Shown here in pieces: positions 45,185-50,000 of a stretch of 50,000 nt of DNA. Source of the DNA: Roseobacter cerasinus (GTDB taxonomy: Bacteria; Pseudomonadota; Alphaproteobacteria; Rhodobacterales; Rhodobacteraceae); the NCBI RefSeq assembly GCF_009811755.1, contig NZ_BLIV01000002.1, positions 1-50,000 of the forward strand. The letters are read 5' to 3'. The notes beneath the pieces are model-generated. The model saw nothing but the letters and a program-made list of their open reading frames with translations. It had not been told where the DNA came from and made no database searches. Position numbers and translations under genes: made by a program. The first letter of the stretch is position 1; the number at the start of each line of letters is the position of its first letter.

Positions 45185-45901
45185 TCATCCTCCCCCATAA
45201 ACCCGCGTCCGCACAGCGCGATGCCGCTTGAGGTTGCGATATTCGAAATGGATCGGAGGACGAAACACCTTACTCCTGCGCCGCTCGGGAAAGACCAACT
45301 GCCCGCGCCAGGATTGGATCAAATGCTGACTCTCCACACCGGGGAACGCAAGCGCGATCTCACCACTGACAGGCAAGCGGAGGATCTCCGACCGAACGGT
45401 CTGGCACACCAACAGCTCCGACGTCTGCGCCTGCGCCATCTGCCCGAGAGCCGCGGTGGACAGGTCGATGATATGCCCCACCTTGATGCCCGGGTTCCGG
45501 ATTTCGAAGGTGAGCGGCGCCTCCAACTCGAAGTGCTCGGTCAGCGCGCCGGGACCAAAGAGGTCCTTATCGCCCTGCCAAGCCCGGCCCGCAGCGAAGC
45601 GCACACGGTAGTGACCCGGCGGCACCAACACCCGGAAAAACGCGCCACCCTCCACATAAGCCGCCAACGCCTCCGCACTGGTCACGCAGTCAATCAACGT
45701 CATGACATAATCCCGCCCCGCCGGCGATTTGACCTGCAAAGGAAAAACCGCCGGCAGCCCCGCGCGATTCCACATCAGACCGACAGGAGGCGATGCGGGA
45801 TGTGGGGCTGAATCTTCGGCGCTGGCAGCCCTCGGCGTGGGGCTCCAAAGTAGGTCCGCAAACGCCACAACCGATAGGAACGTCGTGATGAAGTGAAGCA
45901 T
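45185..45901 (-). CDS. Exported protein of unknown function
   Basis: The first ~28 residues (MLHFITTFLSVVAFADLLW ... RAASA) form a Sec signal. The mature part is beta-rich and holds two Cys (LIDCVTSAEAL, LLVCQTVRSE). Phrases such as VLVPPGHYRVRFAAGRAWQG and LEAPLTFEIRNPGIKVGHII suggest an Ig- or carboxypeptidase-regulatory-like beta sandwich. I do not recognise a family. The ATG at 45,901 has only a weak ribosome binding site. It lies upstream of the RTX operon on the same strand, across a 230-base spacer, so co-regulation is possible but not shown. Confidence 0.7.
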   Translation of the reverse strand: MLHFITTFLSVVAFADLLWSPTPRAASAEDSAPHPASPPVGLMWNRAGLPAVFPLQVKSPAGRDYVMTLIDCVTSAEALAAYVEGGAFFRVLVPPGHYRVRFAAGRAWQGDKDLFGPGALTEHFELEAPLTFEIRNPGIKVGHIIDLSTAALGQMAQAQTSELLVCQTVRSEILRLPVSGEIALAFPGVESQHLIQSWRGQLVFPERRRSKVFRPPIHFEYRNLKRHRAVRTRVYGGG

Positions 45902-46042
45902 CCCATCACTATTTCAGAGTAGTGAGCTTGCGTCACCTTCTGTCCGACAAACAACAACGACGACTATGACGTTATGGATCGCTAAAGATCGGCAGTCGCA
46001 AACGACCGCTTCGACGACTACGATGTGTCCTGAACAAAAGCA

Positions 46043-46165
46043 GTGCTGCGGCTGCGAATAAATGCTGCGTCAGCAAAGCGAAAAAAGTGAATGGCGGCTT
46101 TGTCCGCACTTCCGACCTTTGAAGAAGATGCGGCGAATGTCGGGAGTGCGCAGACGGCGGATTGA
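46043..46165 (+). repeat. Copy of dispersed ~50-bp intergenic repeat plus tail
   Basis: GTGCTGCGGCTGCGAATAAA at 46,043 continues with TGCTGCGTCAGCAAAGCG and an A-run, matching 2311-2360 (minus) and 10,664-10,711. A further GGCGGCTTTGTCCGC and GGGAGTGCGCAGACGGCGG follow. The gap 45,902-46,170 otherwise holds nothing I can support. Confidence 0.5.
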
Positions 46166-46170
46166 GCAGT

Positions 46171-46476
46171 TTATGCTGGCGTGTCGATCGGATCAGCTAG
46201 GCGGTCGTATTCACCAACGGATATCAACACGAACCTCTGTCCGTCATCGTCTGCAACAAAGACCGGTTCTCGCGCCGCGACCCTGAGAATGGACGCCGTG
46301 GTGTCGCGCAGCTGCGCCATCGTGATGTCTGCATCCTGCTTGTGCCAGTGCTCAACAACAGCGTCACAGATCAAGCGCCTCGCGTAGTCTTCGAGCGAAA
46401 GGCCAGCCTCATGAGCGCGCACTTGCAGCTCGGCGAACACCGCATCGGGAATGTCGGTTATGAGTAGATCGGCCAA
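46171..46476 (-). CDS. Orphan type II antitoxin, FitA-like RHH joined to Phd-like domain
   Basis: The 101-residue protein starts at TTG 46,476, set by GGAGGAA seven bases upstream. Residues 1-45 (LLITDIPDAVFAELQVRAHE, GLSLEDYARRLI) match FitA/StbC ribbon-helix-helix antitoxins. Residues ~52-95 (MAQLRDTTASILRVAAREPV, RFVLISVGEYDRLAD) resemble the DNA-binding half of Phd/YefM antitoxins. A protein with both is unusual. No PIN or Doc/RelE toxin follows within the window. It lies 18 bases downstream of tnpB, on the same strand, so the IS probably drives it. Confidence 0.65.
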   Translation of the reverse strand: MADLLITDIPDAVFAELQVRAHEAGLSLEDYARRLICDAVVEHWHKQDADITMAQLRDTTASILRVAAREPVFVADDDGQRFVLISVGEYDRLADPIDTPA

Positions 46477-46493
46477 ATCTCATTCCTCCGTCG

Positions 46494-46844
46494 TCATACC
46501 GCAGCCGGTCGGCGTACAGATCGCGCCGTTACCCGTTTCCAGTCGAGCCCTTCGAAGAGGGCCTCGAACTGCGACTTGTTGATGGTGATCATCCCATCGC
46601 TGATCCGCGGCCACTCGAACCCCTTGCCTTCGATCCGCTTGTACACCAGCACCAGACCGGTACCGTCCCAGACGATCATTTTCAAACGGTCCGCCCGTTT
46701 TGAGCGAAAAATGAAGATCGCGCCTGAGAAGGCATCAAGCTCAAACTCATTCATGACGATCGCCGCCAGCCCATCCATCCCCTTGCGGAAATCGACCGGC
46801 TTTGTGGCGACGTAGAATTTGAAGTTGCCCGCTGGTGAGATCAT
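46494..46844 (-). CDS. tnpB: IS66 accessory protein TnpB, second copy
   Basis: The 116 residues differ only at a few positions from the copy at 26,783, with the same KPVDFRKGMDGLAA and GLDWKRV motifs. The start overlaps the tnpA stop by four bases. The element's tnpC is missing, replaced by an antitoxin gene. Confidence 0.93.
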   Translation of the reverse strand: MISPAGNFKFYVATKPVDFRKGMDGLAAIVMNEFELDAFSGAIFIFRSKRADRLKMIVWDGTGLVLVYKRIEGKGFEWPRISDGMITINKSQFEALFEGLDWKRVTARSVRRPAAV

Positions 46845-47269
46845 ATCTTGCCGTCGAGGGCTCGGATCAGCAATGCGAGCTGCTTGACCGGATAGTCGGT
46901 GGGTAACGTCAGTTCTGTCGCGCCGCGCTTCAATTTAATCTGCCCATGTGAGATCGGATCGACCGGTTTGGCCTCGTTGACCTGCACTTCGACAAACGCT
47001 GGCCGATCCTTGCGCTTCGCGGCCTTCTTTGTGGGGGTCTGAAAGTCACTTTTCCATCTGTACGCGGTCTTGTCCGACACTCGGCACGTTTTCTGGACAT
47101 CGCCAACAGTGAGTTTCCCGGACATCATTTGCTTGGCCATTTCGCGTTTGAATTTTGTAGGCCACATGCGGCGACCGTCTTTCCCGATAGGAATGGAGTA
47201 GCCAAAGACACGGAAGACATTTTCGATTTTCTGATCACTTGCCAGACCGCCTAGCGTTTGAGAGTTCAT
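46841..47269 (-). CDS. tnpA: IS66 accessory protein TnpA, second copy
   Basis: The 142 residues match the TnpA at 27,130 in the N-terminal half (DQKIENVFRVFGYSIPIGKD, GRRMWPTKFKREMAKQMMSG), while the linker differs. The C-terminal strand ELTLPTDYPVKQLALLIRAL is conserved. A proper left end of the element lies about 70-85 bases upstream, at 47,335-47,354. Confidence 0.9.
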   Translation of the reverse strand: MNSQTLGGLASDQKIENVFRVFGYSIPIGKDGRRMWPTKFKREMAKQMMSGKLTVGDVQKTCRVSDKTAYRWKSDFQTPTKKAAKRKDRPAFVEVQVNEAKPVDPISHGQIKLKRGATELTLPTDYPVKQLALLIRALDGKI

Positions 47270-47334
47270 GATGCCTGTATCCTTTTGGAAACATCATAAA
47301 CTGCTGACGGCAGGCGGATCAGGGGTGTTTTAGG

Positions 47335-47436
47335 GGGTCAGATGCAACGCTTACCCTTGGTGGCGCGTAGCGCCACTGTAATCCCAAATGGTGAACACTG
47401 GAAGAACCTACTGAAGGGGTAATTTGCACCGCTTAC
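47335..47436 (-). repeat. Two IS66-type left ends 82 bp apart
   Basis: On the minus strand GTAAGCGTTGCATCTGACCC occupies 47,335-47,354 and GTAAGCGGTGCAAATTACCC 47,417-47,436. Both have the GTAAGCG-x-TGCA form of IS66 ends and point in the same direction. The inner one belongs to the tnpAB unit. The outer one is a relic of a second element, most similar to the end at 27,609. Confidence 0.6.
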
Positions 47437-47510
47437 GATCAACCTGCAGACAACCCTATCCAGGCTGATTTGGATATTCTGAAGACTTTGGCGGAAGCTA
47501 ACCACCACCA

Positions 47511-47532
47511 CCCTGAGCTAGCTGCTCAAGGG
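47511..47532 (-). terminator. Hairpin downstream of the rRNA operon
   Basis: On the minus strand CCCCTTGAGC, AGCTA and GCTCAGGG form a G+C-rich stem 15 bases behind the tRNA. It lacks a U-run, so it may be an rRNA-operon processing or termination structure. Confidence 0.35.
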
Positions 47533-47546
47533 GTAGTAGGTTTAGC

Positions 47547-47623
<77 letters not shown>

Positions 47624-47697
47624 CCAATTGCGCTGCCTCAATCAGATTGAATATGAGGCGCATCGAAAGAGAGATACGATACAGAGGTTTTGCTAGG

Positions 47698-47811
47698 TTT
47701 GGCGGTGACCTACTCTCCCACGCCTTAAGACGCAGTACCATCGGCGCTAAGGCACTTAACGGCCGGGTTCGGGATGGGACCGGGTGTTTTGCTCTCGCTA
47801 TGACCACCAAA
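47698..47811 (-). rRNA. rrf: 5S ribosomal RNA
   Basis: Minus-strand sequence of about 114 bases starting TTTGGTGGTCATAGCGAGAG, with the conserved CCCATCCCGAACCCGG and GGTACTGCGTCTTAAGG segments and an end complementary to the start (CACCGCCAAA). It lies about 95 bases behind the 23S end. Ends are estimated to within a few bases. Confidence 0.95.
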
Positions 47812-47905
47812 CCATGAAAAACCTCTGTGTCCAAGTCACGTGCAGCTGTGTAGTGTGCGTATGCTTTTGATATGAATAGAAAATCTCTCTTCTACTGGAT
47901 CAAAT

Positions 47906-50000
<2,095 letters not shown>

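Overview
The window looks like a chromosomal or chromid segment of a marine alphaproteobacterium of the Rhodobacteraceae (Roseobacter group). The rRNA operon tail at the right edge has the order 23S-5S-tRNA-fMet that is usual in that family. The protein families, the high-GC coding style, a solitary giant RTX protein, a Ti-type TraA remnant and the many IS66 pieces fit the same group. This assignment is inference from gene content, because no 16S gene is in the window.

Layout. 1-3,500: start of an IS110 transposase, a membrane-anchored unknown protein, a DNase I-like endonuclease, and a divergent VOC protein / double winged-helix regulator pair. 3,650-7,210: decayed mobile DNA, namely a serine-recombinase tail fused to a MATE exporter lacking its N-terminus, a frameshifted AlbA_2 gene, an unrecognised fragment and the middle of a TraA relaxase-helicase. 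7,350-10,150: a chemoreceptor divergent from a Tat-exported solute-binding protein. 10,250-11,850: a broken GNAT gene and four stacked IS fragments. 11,930-13,855: a 59-residue small protein and a hipBA toxin-antitoxin operon with inverted operators. 14,150-17,150: a DUF1906-type lipoprotein, a truncated IS66 tnpC and a Ner-like HTH gene.

17,990-25,855 is the most interesting region. A SARP/TPR-type regulator is followed on the same strand by a Tat-exported PAP2-subtilisin fusion, a Sec-exported chymotrypsin-fold protease, a 158-residue protein with an acidic first part and a strongly cationic, amphipathic last part, and a V8-like protease that keeps the residues associated with glutamate specificity. 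I read this as a candidate undescribed protease/pro-peptide system, in which one or more proteases may release or control the cationic peptide. The pieces are seen directly; the joint function is inference.

26,160-32,720: a metallophosphoesterase, an IS66 tnpAB pair without tnpC, an intact AlbA_2 (Schlafen-like) protein, a complete IS66 tnpC without tnpAB, a second Ner-like HTH module and an unknown HTH-like protein. 33,060-44,955: a minus-strand operon of a GNAT-like acyltransferase, a small secreted or anchored unknown, and a 3,561-residue RTX protein with about 23 EF-hand-like repeats and seven RTX blocks. 45,185-47,440: a secreted unknown, an orphan antitoxin that looks like a FitA/Phd hybrid, a second IS66 tnpAB pair and two IS66 ends. 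47,547-50,000: tRNA-fMet, 5S and most of the 23S rRNA on the minus strand.
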